This document shows, in pieces, positions 16,888-26,631 of a stretch of 64,000 bases of DNA. Numbering within the stretch: the first letter of the stretch is position 1; the number at the start of each line of letters is the position of its first letter. Location: the NCBI GenBank assembly GCA_023423895.1, contig JAFAER010000253.1, forward strand, positions 1-64,000, given 5' to 3'. The translations under genes and the position numbers were made by a program. The notes below the pieces were generated by a model. That model did not search any database. It saw nothing but the letters and a program-made list of their open reading frames with translations, and was not told the DNA's origin. The DNA is from Pseudomonadota bacterium. Lineage in GTDB: Bacteria > Myxococcota_A > Polyangia > Polyangiales > Polyangiaceae.

Positions 16888-17555
16888 TGGGCCGTCTCCG
16901 TCTGCCAGACTTCGTCTTCGCAGATCATCCGCATGCCGCGCTTGGACTCGCACGAGCCGTAGTCGCACGACCAGTCCCCCGCGCAGGGCTTGCCGAGCAG
17001 CGGTCGTTCTGCCGGGCAGCCGTCTGCCGGTTGCTTGCAGACCCACTTGCGCGCATGAGCGTGCGCGCCGTCGCGACCCGTCGTGCAGATGCACGTGCCG
17101 ACGGGTGTCGTGCAGTGAAGCTCCGCCTCGTCGCCGCCGGCGTCGCTCACGTCACACGGCGCGCCGTCCTGGATCTGCGCCGAGTCGGGGCATGCGAGCG
17201 TGCAGCTCGGGATCCTCTGCTCCGTCCAGTAGCTCCGGCTGCTCGGATTCGGCGCGCAGACGAAGAGGGTGTTGCATTGCTCGTCCGGGCTCGTCCCGAT
17301 CTCGCAGACGGAGCCTGTCTGCACGCAAGGGCTGTTCTCTTGCGGCACCGTCGTGCAGGCGACCGCGGGCGTCCGCGATGTGGTGAGACCGGAATCGGGA
17401 ATGCCGCTGAACGGCGAGACGAACGGCGTCGTCACGGGATCGGCATAAACCTGATCGCACGCGAAGAGGGCGCTGCCGAGCGCCGTCGACGTGAGCAAAA
17501 CTCCAATGGCGGCGAGCCCGCGGGTCTGCGAGTGGCCGTGCGCGCGTTTGTTCAT
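16878..17555 (-). CDS. Cys-rich lipoprotein, paralogue of its neighbour
   Basis: 225 residues; signal peptide ends 'SALFAC' (Cys33). Cys pairs are spread along the mature part, with the same final module as the 16177 gene (CDYGSC ... MICEDEVWQTETAQC). No enzyme motif. It starts within the stop of the upstream gene (ATGA) and overlaps the downstream one, so the three genes 18670-16177 form one tightly coupled operon. Proposed to be a disulfide-stabilised outer-surface lipoprotein; function unknown. Confidence 0.7.
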   Translation of the reverse strand: MNKRAHGHSQTRGLAAIGVLLTSTALGSALFACDQVYADPVTTPFVSPFSGIPDSGLTTSRTPAVACTTVPQENSPCVQTGSVCEIGTSPDEQCNTLFVCAPNPSSRSYWTEQRIPSCTLACPDSAQIQDGAPCDVSDAGGDEAELHCTTPVGTCICTTGRDGAHAHARKWVCKQPADGCPAERPLLGKPCAGDWSCDYGSCESKRGMRMICEDEVWQTETAQCD

Positions 17556-18670
17556 TGGACCACCCACTCGCCGCGAAGCGCGAGGCTTGCCAGTGGCACG
17601 CCCCACTGCGCCGCCCGCTCACCGCCGATGCGCACGACCATGTGGTGCGACGACGTGCCGGCCATCCCTTCGGCCGCGATGCGGAAGCTCGGCGTCACCT
17701 TGAACGAGGTCGCCGCGCTCACGTACATGATCGGCGCGAGCAGATCTTCGGGTGGACGCGCGGTCGCGGTCCCGACCACCGATTCCGGGGAGACGTGCAT
17801 CCAGAGGATCCCGTACCCCGCGCCGAGTCTGGGCACCACGAACGACGACGGCCGGAGCAGCGGGATGCCGAACCCGAGCCCGAAGATCGTCGGCCGGAAC
17901 GACGCCGTCCCCGCCGGAGCTTCGGCGGTCCGGTTCGCGGGCACGAACTGGATCCATGGGATGAGCGCCACGTAGCGGCTGACGCCGATCTCTGCTTCGG
18001 CCGAGATCGCGAACGAGTTTCCATGTCGGCTCGCGGCGAGCGCGGGGCCCGCGCCGAGCACGAACGGAGGTGTGATGCGCTCTTTCCGCGACGGCGTGGG
18101 CGCCTGCGCCGGGCGGTCTTTCTCCGGCGGCGCCTCGGCGGGTCGCGCGTCGTTCGTCGGCACCACCGTCGCGGTCGGGCCGTTGGCGATGATGGTGTAT
18201 CCACCGCGCTCCGGTGCGCCGTCCGCGCGCGCGTCCTTCGCCGCGGGCGCGTTCTTCGGAGGGAGCGCTTGCAGCGCCATCGCTGCACGTGCGGCCGCGA
18301 GCTCCTGTGCGCGTTCATCGGCGCTCTGGACGACGACCGCTTCCTTGAGGACGAGCCGCTCGCCTTCGATGACCCACACGCTGATCTGATCGCCGTCGGT
18401 GCAGACCGCCGTGTCGACGCGGAGCTCGCCGATGAGCCTCGTGACGACGTCGCGTGTGCACACGGAGACCGTGGCATTCAGCACGTCGAGCTTCAACGAC
18501 TCCATGTTGCGCTGGAGGCGCGGCACGATCGGAGCGTCGCTCGGACCGAGCACGGCGATGCGCGACGGCGCAGCGTGCGCCGTCGACGAGCCGAGCGTCG
18601 CGGCGAGCGAGATCGAGAGCGCAAGGCCGAGCCTCTTGGCGCGCGACGGCCATTCCCCCTTCATGAGCAT
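17552..18670 (-). CDS. Probable outer-membrane protein, first gene of Cys-rich lipoprotein operon
   Basis: 372-residue exported protein. Signal peptide to 'STAHAAPS' (about 35). An N-terminal alpha/beta part (about 36-130: 'RIAVLGPSDAPIVPRLQRNMESL') is followed by a Pro/Ala/Lys linker (about 135-200). A C-terminal half of alternating strands ('AISAEAEIGVSRYVALIPWIQFV', 'FGLGFGIPLLRP') ends 'LALRGEWVVQ' and resembles a small beta-barrel. A GGGGTCGG lies before ATG 18670; ATG 18664 is an alternative. Leads an operon with two disulfide-rich lipoproteins, which may sit on or beside it. Barrel assignment is inference. Confidence 0.65.
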   Translation of the reverse strand: MLMKGEWPSRAKRLGLALSISLAATLGSSTAHAAPSRIAVLGPSDAPIVPRLQRNMESLKLDVLNATVSVCTRDVVTRLIGELRVDTAVCTDGDQISVWVIEGERLVLKEAVVVQSADERAQELAAARAAMALQALPPKNAPAAKDARADGAPERGGYTIIANGPTATVVPTNDARPAEAPPEKDRPAQAPTPSRKERITPPFVLGAGPALAASRHGNSFAISAEAEIGVSRYVALIPWIQFVPANRTAEAPAGTASFRPTIFGLGFGIPLLRPSSFVVPRLGAGYGILWMHVSPESVVGTATARPPEDLLAPIMYVSAATSFKVTPSFRIAAEGMAGTSSHHMVVRIGGERAAQWGVPLASLALRGEWVVQ

Positions 18671-19067
18671 GCCGACCCCGGCGTAGCGATGACCGCGTGC
18701 CCCGTCAACGAGCGCCGTCGTAGTCGTTCATGGAGTGAATCGTTCGCGTGCATCGTGCTCCAACGGGGGCGCTCTCGGCTGGCTCGACGGCCCCGAACCA
18801 TGATGTCCGGCGCCGCTCGTTCCGATCGCCGGTCTCGCCGATTTCGGACGAGGCGGGCGGCGACCCAGTTACAGTGCCCGCCGTCGGGAGCAAGGGGCGT
18901 ACCGTCTTCGCTCGGGCCGGTGATTCGCTGATTACGCACCTCCAGAGCGAGCGGTACACCATGACGTTCGAGTCGCGCCAGGTGAACCGGTCACCACACT
19001 CGACCCGTCGCCCAGGCCCCCGGCTCGTGGCGACTACCTTCGGCTTTTCGCGCTGTCGGCGACCGCC
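18671..19067. other. Intergenic region, no gene seen
   Basis: About 400 bp upstream of the envelope operon and downstream of the NamZ fusion. Small open frames here are Arg/Pro-rich and unconvincing. No hairpin with a T-tract or clear promoter was found. Confidence 0.4.
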
Positions 19068-21422
19068 TCACTCGTAGAGGAGGAAGGCCTCGCGACGTTC
19101 CTTGAACGTTCCGAGGTCGAGCGCCCACGTCGCCTCGATGTCCGCGAGGCCCTTGCCGGTGCGAATGGCGTTCATCGCCGGCGGATGTCGCAGCATCTTG
19201 TCCAGGTTGTCGAGCTCCCACTCCGACGCGTGAATTTCGTGGAGTACGAGCGCGATGCCCATGGCAGTTCGCACCGGTTCGAAGCGTGAAGGGGCGTTCA
19301 CCGCGATGCGAACACCTGGACACTTCTTCTTCGCGTGCACGCTCGACTTCGGGGTCACCTCGGTCACATCGAACGTGACGCCGCCGAGGCCCATCTCGTT
19401 CAGCCTCTTGGCGACGGCGACGGCGTCCATCCACGGGGCGGCCACGATCTCGAACGGCATCTCGGTCCCGCGGCCGACGGAGACGTTCGTGCTCTCGAGC
19501 AGACCGATCGCGGGGTAGAGCTGCACGGCCTTGTACGACGGCAGGTTCGGTGAAGGCGCCGACCACGCGAGCCGGGTGTGATCGAACGCGTCCTTGCGTC
19601 GCCAGCCACGCATCTTCACGACGTCCAGCCGCAGCTCGAGATTGTCGTCGTGGGCGAAGAGGCGGGCGAGCTCGCCCATCGTCATCCCGTGACGGAGCGG
19701 AAGGGGATGATGGTTCACGAAGCCCTTCACGTCCGCCTCGGACAGAACGGGGCCCTGCACCTCGACGCCGCCGATTGGATTGGGTCGGTCGAGCACGACG
19801 AACCGGAGGTGACGCTCCGCTGCGACCTTCATCGCGCGCTTCATCGTGGCCGCGTACGTGTAGAAGCGCATCCCGACGTCCTGCAGATCGAAGACCAGTG
19901 TGTCGATCCCCGAGAGCGTCTCCGACGTCGGAGTGAACCGCTCGCCATAGAGGCTGTAGACGGGCACTCCGCCGTACGTCGAGTCGGCGATCTTGCCTTC
20001 GCGATCGCCGTGGATGCCGTGCTCCGGCGTGAAGATCGCCGAGAGCGTGACACCCGGCGCCGCGCGGAGAACGTCGAGCGTGCTCGTGCCGTCCTTCGCC
20101 TTCGCGCTCGCGTTCGTCACGAGGCCGATGCGCGCCCCGCGAAGTCGCTCGAACGACTCTGCGCGCAAGACGTCGATGCCCGTCTTCACCTCGGCGGCGT
20201 CGACCGCCAGCGTGGCGATCTCGGCGACGAGCGGATTCACCGCGCCCTTGCCGTCCGGATGAACGCGGTTCGAGAGGAAGAGCACGAACAGATCGCGCCC
20301 CGGATCGATCCAGAGCGCGGTCCCCGTGTAGCCGCCATGACCGAATGCCTTCGCCGACAGCAGCGCGCTCCGATGGGTCGCGAAGGTGCTGTCCACGTCC
20401 CAGCCGAGCGCGCGCCCGCCTTTTGGCGTCGTATGGCGCGTGACGAAGCGCTCGAAGGTCTTCGGTCCGAAGAGCCGCCGTTCGTCGAGCTCGCCTTTCG
20501 CGAGCATCGCCCGCGCGTAGCGCGACAGGTCGCCGGCCGTCGAGAACACGCCGGCGTGACCCGCGACGCCGCCGAGCGCGAACGCTCGCGGGTCGTGCAC
20601 CTCTCCGATCATGAATCCGCCGTCACGCTCCTCGGTCGGCGCCGCGCGTGCTCGCAGCGCGGGCGGAGGCAGAAAGCCCGTCTCCTTCATCCCGAGGGGC
20701 GCGAAGATCTCTTCGGACGCGAACGTCGCGAGCTCCTTGCCGCTCACGCGCTCCAGGATTTCCTGCAGCACGACGAAGCCGACGTCCGAGTAGAGGAACT
20801 TCTCGCCGGGAAGTCCCCTTGGAGTCAGCGCTGCGATCCGGCGCAGCACCTCGGCCCGGTCCGGGGACCAGTCGGACAAGGGCGTTCCGGACGGAAGCCC
20901 GCTCGTGTGGAGCATCAGCTGCCGGACCGTGAACGGGGGGAGCTTCGCGAGCTCCGGGATGTACTTCGACGCGCGCGCGTCGAGGTCGATCGTACCGCGA
21001 TCGACGAGGATCATGACTGCGGTTGCCGTCGCGATCGGCTTGGTGAGCGACGCGAGATCGAAGAGCGTCTCTTTCGTCATCGGCGTGCGCGCGGGTAGAA
21101 GCGAGCGCCAGCCGTACGCTCGCTCGAAGAGGACGTCGTCGTGCCTGCCGACGACGACGACGCACCCGGGCATCTTGCCGGCTTCGATCGCCGCTCCGAC
21201 GACCGCGTCGATGCCACGCCATTCCTCGGAGCTCTCTTCGCTGACGTGCGCCAGCACCGCGCCACCGTCGCTCGGAACGAACGTCTCCTTCGGCGCGACG
21301 GCTTGCGGTGACGTCGGCGTCGCCGTTGCCGGCACCGTCGCCACCTCGTGACGCGCGGCATGACAGAAGACGAGCGACGCGCCGAGCGTGCCCACGAGCA
21401 CGCCGTGGAGGAGCCTCTTCAT
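19068..21422 (-). CDS. Serine hydrolase (class C beta-lactamase fold)-NamZ fusion
   Basis: 784-residue exported two-domain protein. Residues 65-410 are a penicillin-binding/beta-lactamase-like serine hydrolase: S125-x-x-K128, Y211-S-D and H362-G-G as the KTG-equivalent. Residues 415-784 are a DUF1343/NamZ domain (exo-beta-N-acetylmuramidase) with the conserved 'FTPEHG' acid (Glu467). Separate neighbouring NamZ and serine hydrolase genes are known in peptidoglycan-turnover clusters; here one chain carries both. It would release MurNAc from the non-reducing end of muropeptides while the N-domain acts on an ester or peptide. Signal peptide at 1-25, no good lipobox. Monocistronic. Confidence 0.9.
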   Translation of the reverse strand: MKRLLHGVLVGTLGASLVFCHAARHEVATVPATATPTSPQAVAPKETFVPSDGGAVLAHVSEESSEEWRGIDAVVGAAIEAGKMPGCVVVVGRHDDVLFERAYGWRSLLPARTPMTKETLFDLASLTKPIATATAVMILVDRGTIDLDARASKYIPELAKLPPFTVRQLMLHTSGLPSGTPLSDWSPDRAEVLRRIAALTPRGLPGEKFLYSDVGFVVLQEILERVSGKELATFASEEIFAPLGMKETGFLPPPALRARAAPTEERDGGFMIGEVHDPRAFALGGVAGHAGVFSTAGDLSRYARAMLAKGELDERRLFGPKTFERFVTRHTTPKGGRALGWDVDSTFATHRSALLSAKAFGHGGYTGTALWIDPGRDLFVLFLSNRVHPDGKGAVNPLVAEIATLAVDAAEVKTGIDVLRAESFERLRGARIGLVTNASAKAKDGTSTLDVLRAAPGVTLSAIFTPEHGIHGDREGKIADSTYGGVPVYSLYGERFTPTSETLSGIDTLVFDLQDVGMRFYTYAATMKRAMKVAAERHLRFVVLDRPNPIGGVEVQGPVLSEADVKGFVNHHPLPLRHGMTMGELARLFAHDDNLELRLDVVKMRGWRRKDAFDHTRLAWSAPSPNLPSYKAVQLYPAIGLLESTNVSVGRGTEMPFEIVAAPWMDAVAVAKRLNEMGLGGVTFDVTEVTPKSSVHAKKKCPGVRIAVNAPSRFEPVRTAMGIALVLHEIHASEWELDNLDKMLRHPPAMNAIRTGKGLADIEATWALDLGTFKERREAFLLYE

Positions 21423-21550
21423 GCCGGTCGGGAATTCTAAGCGTCAGGCGCGAGGACGGCAGCTTCCGTGAGTGGTTGAGGTTGATGCGTCGTGGCTTGC
21501 GCTCGACGGTCGTCGGGGTCGGGCTGGGGGCGCCGGGGACTCCCTTGCCG

Positions 21551-21585
21551 GGCAGTTGCCTCGTTGACGAACCTAGGCAACTGCC
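21551..21585. repeat. 35-bp repeated hairpin, copy 1
   Basis: GGCAGTTGCCT / AGGCAACTGCC arms (11 bp, perfect) around a 13-nt loop CGTTGACGAACCT. The identical loop and near-identical arms recur at 21641. Sits in the 396-bp gap between divergent genes, which otherwise holds no gene. Confidence 0.85.
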
Positions 21586-21640
21586 CGCGAGCAGGGCAGG
21601 CGCGGCGGTCACTCCCCCCGGGGGCCAGTTGCCTTCGCGG

Positions 21641-21675
21641 GCCAGTTGCCTCGTTGACGAACCTAGGCAACTGCC
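21641..21675. repeat. 35-bp repeated hairpin, copy 2
   Basis: Second copy, 90 bp after the first, with one arm mismatch (GCCAGTTGCCT / AGGCAACTGCC) and the same loop. An extra half-arm CCAGTTGCCT lies at 21625-21634. The sequence between the copies is GC-rich and different, so the repeat unit is the hairpin itself. Confidence 0.85.
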
Positions 21676-21818
21676 GCGCGAAGGCAGCCCCCGCTCCTGG
21701 TCCCGCGCTGGCAGGTCACGCGCAGCGCGTCTCGTCTTCGTCCCGAACCTGGCGTAACTCAGACCTGAGTGACTTTGTGCCTGGCGCACGACGGGCTGCG
21801 TGCTACGGCTTGGGCGCG

Positions 21819-24455
21819 ATGAGGCGCTTGCTGTTCGGAGGTCTGTTCGCGACGTTCGCCGCCGGCTTCGCATGCAGCTCCGATCCGCTCTCCGAAGCGG
21901 GCGAGCAGCGGCCCGACGCCGGCGATCTCACGGTGCCCGGAACCGACGGCGGACCTGAAGGGCCGCCGTTCGATGTGCCGTCATGCGTCGTGGCGGACGG
22001 CGAGCCCGCAGCGGGCGCGAGCGAGCTGTCGGACGGCACGGGGACGGCCTCCGTACAGGTCGAGGGCACGGGCTGCGCGCGCACGTTCATTCTCACGAGC
22101 ACCGCGCCGCGGAAGGACGAGCTGCCGACGAGCCCGCGGACGATGAAGGAGGACGGCGGGAGGCCGAGCCTCCAGACGACCAGCCCGATGTTCGACGCGC
22201 TCTACCAGCTCGCGCTCGACGAGGCGGCGGAGAACTCGGTCGAGGCGATCAAGGACTACGCCTTCAACGACGGCAAGGAGCTGCCGTGTCCGGCGGGGGG
22301 CTGCTTCGAGACGGGGCGGAAGTGGAACTACGTCTGGACGCGGGACACCGCGTATGCGGCGAACCTCGGCCTGCCGTGGGTCGATCCGATCCGGACGAAG
22401 AACTCGCTCGAGCTGAAGATCTCGACGCGTCGGGACGGCTCCGATCTGCAGATCGTCCAGGACACCGGGACGGGTGGGAGCTACCCCGTCTCGACCGACC
22501 GCGCAGTGTGGGCGCTCGGCGCGAGCGAGGTGCTCCAGTACCTCACGGGCGAAGCGCGGACGGCGTTCCGCGACCGCGCGCTCGAGGCGGCGAAGAACAC
22601 GATCGCGCATGACCGCGTCGTCATCTTCGACCCGGCCGACGGGCTCTATCGCGGCGAGCAGTCGTTCCTCGACTGGCGTGAGCAGACGTATCCCGGCTGG
22701 ACGAACCCGGACACGGTCCACATCGGGATGAGCAAGTCGCTCTCGACGAACGTCGCGCATCTCGCGCTGCTGGATCTCACCGCGAAGCTCGCAGAGGAGG
22801 TCGGTGACGGCGCGACGGCGACGAAGATGAAGGGATGGGCCTCGGAGCTGCGCGACGCGATCCGCGCGCGCTTCTGGCTGCCCGAGGAGAAGCAATTCTC
22901 GACGTTCGTGACGACGGAGCTCGACCCGTCGCCGGTGCGGAGGTTCGACCTGCTCGGTACGTCGCTCGCCGTGCTCCTCGACGCCGCGACGGCGGGTCAG
23001 GCGAAGGACGCGATCGCGACGTACCCGTCGCTACCGAAGGGACCGCCGGTCATCTTCCCGCAGCAGAAGGACACGCCCGTCTATCACAACCGGGCGATCT
23101 GGCCGTTCGTCACCGCCTACTGGGTCAAGGCGGCGAAGAAGGTCGGGAACGACACCGCGTTCGACGCCGGCATCCGCTCGCTCGTGCGCGCCGCAGCGCT
23201 CAACCTCTCCAACATGGAGAACCTCGAGGTCGTCACCGGCAAGGCGTGGCACGACGACGGCGCGTTCTCGGGGCCCGTCGTGAACTCGCAGCGGCAGCTC
23301 TGGAGCGTCGCCGGGTACATCGGCGCGGTGAACGGTGGCCTCTTCGGTGTCGAGGCCGTCAGCGGAGGTATCCGCGTCGCGCCCTTCGTGCCTTCCTCGC
23401 TCGCGGCGTCGCTCTTCGGGAAGGCGAAGACGATCGCGCTGAACGATCTTCCGCTGCGTGGAAAGAAGCTCTCGGTTTCCGTGAAGCTCCCGGAGGGGGA
23501 CGCTGGAGACGGCGGCGCATACGTCATCGCGGCGCGTCGGCTCAACGGCCAGCCGCTCGAGGGCAACGTCATCCCGGACGCGAAGCTGCGGGATCGCAAC
23601 CTCGTCGAGATCGAGCTGGCTGCGCCCACGACGGCGCCGGCCGCGCTGCGCGCGATCACGAACGTCTCGGACTACCGCTCGATTTTCGCGCCGCGGACTC
23701 CGGCCGTGACCGGGCTCGGTGTCGAGAACGGCAAGCTCGTCGTGTCCGCCAGCTTCGCCGGTGAGAGCCCGACCGAGATCACGTGGAGCGTCTATCGCGA
23801 TGGCGTCCGCGTCGCGTCCGGGCTCGGCGCCAGCATCGGCTCGTGGACCGACAATGCGACCACCGGCGATGCTTCACCGGGGCACTGCTACACGGTCGAG
23901 ACACGCTGGGGGACGAGCGGGAACGTCTCGCAGCATGCCCCGCCGGTGTGCTGGTGGGGGCCGAGCGCGACGCGGATTCGCTCGATCGGTGCGGACGGGC
24001 TCGTCGCGACCGGCGGGGTGAAGGTCGGGAACCACTTCGAGCAGTGGGGCGATCCCGGCCACGAGATCGTCGCGACGTTCGACAATGTCGACCGTATGGG
24101 CACGCATCTCGTGCAGGTCCGCTATGCGAACGGCGCCGGACCCATCAACACGGGCATCACGTGCGCGGTGAAGAAGGTGACCGTCGAAGAGGTCCCTTCG
24201 GGTGCGGTCGTCGGTACCGGGTTCCTCATGATGCCCCATCGCGGCGACTGGGGCTCGTGGGGCGACTCCTCGTTCGTCCGCGTGAACCTGAAGTCCGGCA
24301 CGAGCTATCGCGTGCGCCTGTCCCACGACGATCGCGCCGTGAACATGTCCGCGTTCGATCACTTCAGCGCGTACACCGGCGGGACCGGCGGCAAGGGCGG
24401 TCCGTTCTTCCGCGTGAACGTCGCCGAGGTCAGGCTGCTCGCCCTCGTGCCCTGA
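21819..24455 (+). CDS. Six-hairpin glycosidase lipoprotein with C-terminal carbohydrate-binding-like domain
   Basis: 878-residue lipoprotein (lipobox 'AAGFAC', Cys19, then a short Pro/Gly/Asp linker). The (alpha/alpha)6 catalytic region spans about 100-540, with 'KWNYVWTRDTAYAANL' near 168 and 'NRAIWPFVTAYW' near 424, as in glucosidase- or trehalase-clan enzymes. Two beta regions follow: a fibronectin-like stretch (about 620-720) and a jelly-roll-like one (about 725-878, 'HLVQVRYANGAGPINTG'), which resembles CBM35-type binding domains. Specific substrate unclear; alpha-glucoside is plausible. Same direction as a GH15-like lipoprotein 157 bp downstream. Confidence 0.8.
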   Translation: MRRLLFGGLFATFAAGFACSSDPLSEAGEQRPDAGDLTVPGTDGGPEGPPFDVPSCVVADGEPAAGASELSDGTGTASVQVEGTGCARTFILTSTAPRKDELPTSPRTMKEDGGRPSLQTTSPMFDALYQLALDEAAENSVEAIKDYAFNDGKELPCPAGGCFETGRKWNYVWTRDTAYAANLGLPWVDPIRTKNSLELKISTRRDGSDLQIVQDTGTGGSYPVSTDRAVWALGASEVLQYLTGEARTAFRDRALEAAKNTIAHDRVVIFDPADGLYRGEQSFLDWREQTYPGWTNPDTVHIGMSKSLSTNVAHLALLDLTAKLAEEVGDGATATKMKGWASELRDAIRARFWLPEEKQFSTFVTTELDPSPVRRFDLLGTSLAVLLDAATAGQAKDAIATYPSLPKGPPVIFPQQKDTPVYHNRAIWPFVTAYWVKAAKKVGNDTAFDAGIRSLVRAAALNLSNMENLEVVTGKAWHDDGAFSGPVVNSQRQLWSVAGYIGAVNGGLFGVEAVSGGIRVAPFVPSSLAASLFGKAKTIALNDLPLRGKKLSVSVKLPEGDAGDGGAYVIAARRLNGQPLEGNVIPDAKLRDRNLVEIELAAPTTAPAALRAITNVSDYRSIFAPRTPAVTGLGVENGKLVVSASFAGESPTEITWSVYRDGVRVASGLGASIGSWTDNATTGDASPGHCYTVETRWGTSGNVSQHAPPVCWWGPSATRIRSIGADGLVATGGVKVGNHFEQWGDPGHEIVATFDNVDRMGTHLVQVRYANGAGPINTGITCAVKKVTVEEVPSGAVVGTGFLMMPHRGDWGSWGDSSFVRVNLKSGTSYRVRLSHDDRAVNMSAFDHFSAYTGGTGGKGGPFFRVNVAEVRLLALVP

Positions 24456-24612
24456 ACCGCGCTCGTGCGCTGCGGGGGGCGCGCGTCGGCGGTCAGCGGT
24501 GGAAAGATCCAGCCGAGGGGCGCGGGTCGCCCGCGATCCACCTGTGATTCAGCGGGGATCTTTGGTGTAGGCTGATGGCGCACATTGGCACGTGCAGTGC
24601 TGAACGACGGCC

Positions 24613-26622
24613 ATGCTCCGTCGTCGTCTCGGGTTTGCCGTCGCTGCCATCGCCGCCCTTGCTGCCTGCGCGGCACCGGCCGACGAAGAGATCGAGCAGA
24701 GCGAAGACGAGATGGGGAGCTGGGAGCCGCTGTCCCGGGCGCTCGGCAATCCCCCGAACTTCGCGCAGCTCGGCAACGGCTCGACGATGTCCGTCGTCTC
24801 GCGGGCGTGGGGTCGTGGCGCCAAGGCCGGCGCGCTCGTCGAGCTGTACTGGCCACACTACGACGCGGACAACCTCTGGGACTCGTACGTCGGTGTGAAG
24901 ACGCGCGGAACGAAGCTGCGCTGGGCGCACGACCTCGTCTTGAAGGGGCAGCGGATCGTCGCCGACTCCGGCCTCGTCGTCTCGGAGTTCGAAGGTCCGG
25001 GCCTGAAGCTCACGATCGAAGACGTCGTTCGCCCGGAGAACGACGCGCACGTGCGGCACGTGGTCGTGGAGAACACCGGCAAGAAGGCGCTCGAGGACGT
25101 CGACGTCGCGTTTTATGCATTCTACACGATCGGAAACCTCCCGGGCGGAGACCGCATTCGCTTCGACGCCGCCCGCGGCGCGCTCGTGCAGACCGACGAC
25201 GGCGCGGCGATCGCCACGCTTGCGGATCGCCCTCCGAGCGTTGCGCATTGCGGTCATGCGAACTGGGGCTTCGGGCGCGAGAAGGATGCCCGGGTCGCCG
25301 CCGAGAACGACGAGCTCGCCCCGTGCACCGACGGTGCCGGCGCGTCGGTCGCGGGGGTCAACGGGACGCTCCTCCACAGGCTCGACACGATCGCGCCTGG
25401 CGAGCGCAAGGACATCTCCTACGCGATCGGGCTTGGATCGAACGAAAGCAAAGCGCTGGCGGAGGCGACGGCCGCGCTCGGAGGAGGATTTGCTGCGCGT
25501 GCGAAGGAGGACCGCGATCACTGGAGCGCCGTGCTCGCGCGGGCGCCGCTCCCGCAGCGTCTGCCGCCCGATGCGCGCGACGTCTATCGGCGTGCGGTGA
25601 TCACCGTCATGCAGCATCGCGTCGACAACGGCGCCTTCATCGCGGCGCCGACGCTGACGAGCCCTGTCTACAAGCTGGTGTGGCCGCGCGACGGCTCGAA
25701 GACCGCGATCGACATGCTGGAGGCCGGCTTCGCCGCAGAGGCGAAGTCGTTCTTCGAGCTGCTCGAGCGGCTGCAGAAGGACGATGGGAGCTTCGCGATC
25801 AACTACAAGCCCGATGCGAGCGGAGCGTTCCTCGATCTCGGCTCGGCGTGGAACGAGAACGATCAACCCGGCATGCTCCCGTGGGGCGTGAATCGCGTCT
25901 TCGAAGCGACCGGAGATGCCGATTGGACGAAGGCACGCTGGCCCGCGGTGCGCCGCGCGGCGGAGCACTTGCTCGACATCACCAGGGACGGGCTCGTCGC
26001 CCCGTCTCGTGATCTCTGGGAGCTCGAGACGGGCGGAAGCTGGACGTATGCGAGCGGTTCTGCCGTGGCCGGCCTCGAGGCGGCCGCCAACATCGCACGT
26101 GTGAGCGGCGCCGCCTCCGACGCGGCACGTTACGAAGCGCGCGCAGAGGCGATGCGGAAGGCGATGGGCGAGCGCCTCGTCACGCCGCAGGGGTTCTTCG
26201 GCCGTGGCCTGAAGGGCCGCAAGGTCGACGAGCGCCTCGAGATCGCGAATCTCGCGCTCGGCGCGGGCGGCTTCTCGCTCTTCTCCGACGCCGATCCCCG
26301 CCTCGCGAAGATCGGCGATCTGGTCGCCGCGCGGCTCGGGACGGAAGGAGGCGCGGTCCGTCGGTACGAAGGCGATCGCTACTACGGTGGTCAGCCGTGG
26401 CCGGTGGCGTCGGCGTGGCTTTCGCTGCATCGGCTCGCGCGGGGCGACCGGCAGGGCGCAGAGGCTCTCTTCCTCGTGATGACCGCTCAAGCGCGAGCGA
26501 CCGACACGCTCATGCTCGGCGAGCAGTTCGACGAGAAGAAGAAGGCCTGGCTCAGCGCGATGCCGCTCGTCTGGAGCGAAGCGGCGTACATCCGCACGGC
26601 GCGCGCGCTGTACGCGGATTAA
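24613..26622 (+). CDS. GH15-family glucoamylase-like lipoprotein
   Basis: 669 residues; signal with lipobox 'LAACA' near Cys19. Bacterial GH15 layout: an N-terminal beta-sandwich (about 35-310, 'YWPHYDADNLWDSYVGVK') then an (alpha/alpha)6 barrel with 'YKLVWPRDGSKTAIDMLE' near 352-369, catalytic-acid motif DLWE with Glu470, and the second acid in 'LGEQFD' near 636. Both catalytic Glu are present, so activity is likely: release of glucose from the non-reducing ends of alpha-glucans or dextran-derived chains. It follows the six-hairpin gene and precedes a GreA-tail gene by 9 bp. With the GH13 at 36286 it suggests surface starch use. Confidence 0.88.
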   Translation: MLRRRLGFAVAAIAALAACAAPADEEIEQSEDEMGSWEPLSRALGNPPNFAQLGNGSTMSVVSRAWGRGAKAGALVELYWPHYDADNLWDSYVGVKTRGTKLRWAHDLVLKGQRIVADSGLVVSEFEGPGLKLTIEDVVRPENDAHVRHVVVENTGKKALEDVDVAFYAFYTIGNLPGGDRIRFDAARGALVQTDDGAAIATLADRPPSVAHCGHANWGFGREKDARVAAENDELAPCTDGAGASVAGVNGTLLHRLDTIAPGERKDISYAIGLGSNESKALAEATAALGGGFAARAKEDRDHWSAVLARAPLPQRLPPDARDVYRRAVITVMQHRVDNGAFIAAPTLTSPVYKLVWPRDGSKTAIDMLEAGFAAEAKSFFELLERLQKDDGSFAINYKPDASGAFLDLGSAWNENDQPGMLPWGVNRVFEATGDADWTKARWPAVRRAAEHLLDITRDGLVAPSRDLWELETGGSWTYASGSAVAGLEAAANIARVSGAASDAARYEARAEAMRKAMGERLVTPQGFFGRGLKGRKVDERLEIANLALGAGGFSLFSDADPRLAKIGDLVAARLGTEGGAVRRYEGDRYYGGQPWPVASAWLSLHRLARGDRQGAEALFLVMTAQARATDTLMLGEQFDEKKKAWLSAMPLVWSEAAYIRTARALYAD

Positions 26623-26631
26623 GTTCTCGAG

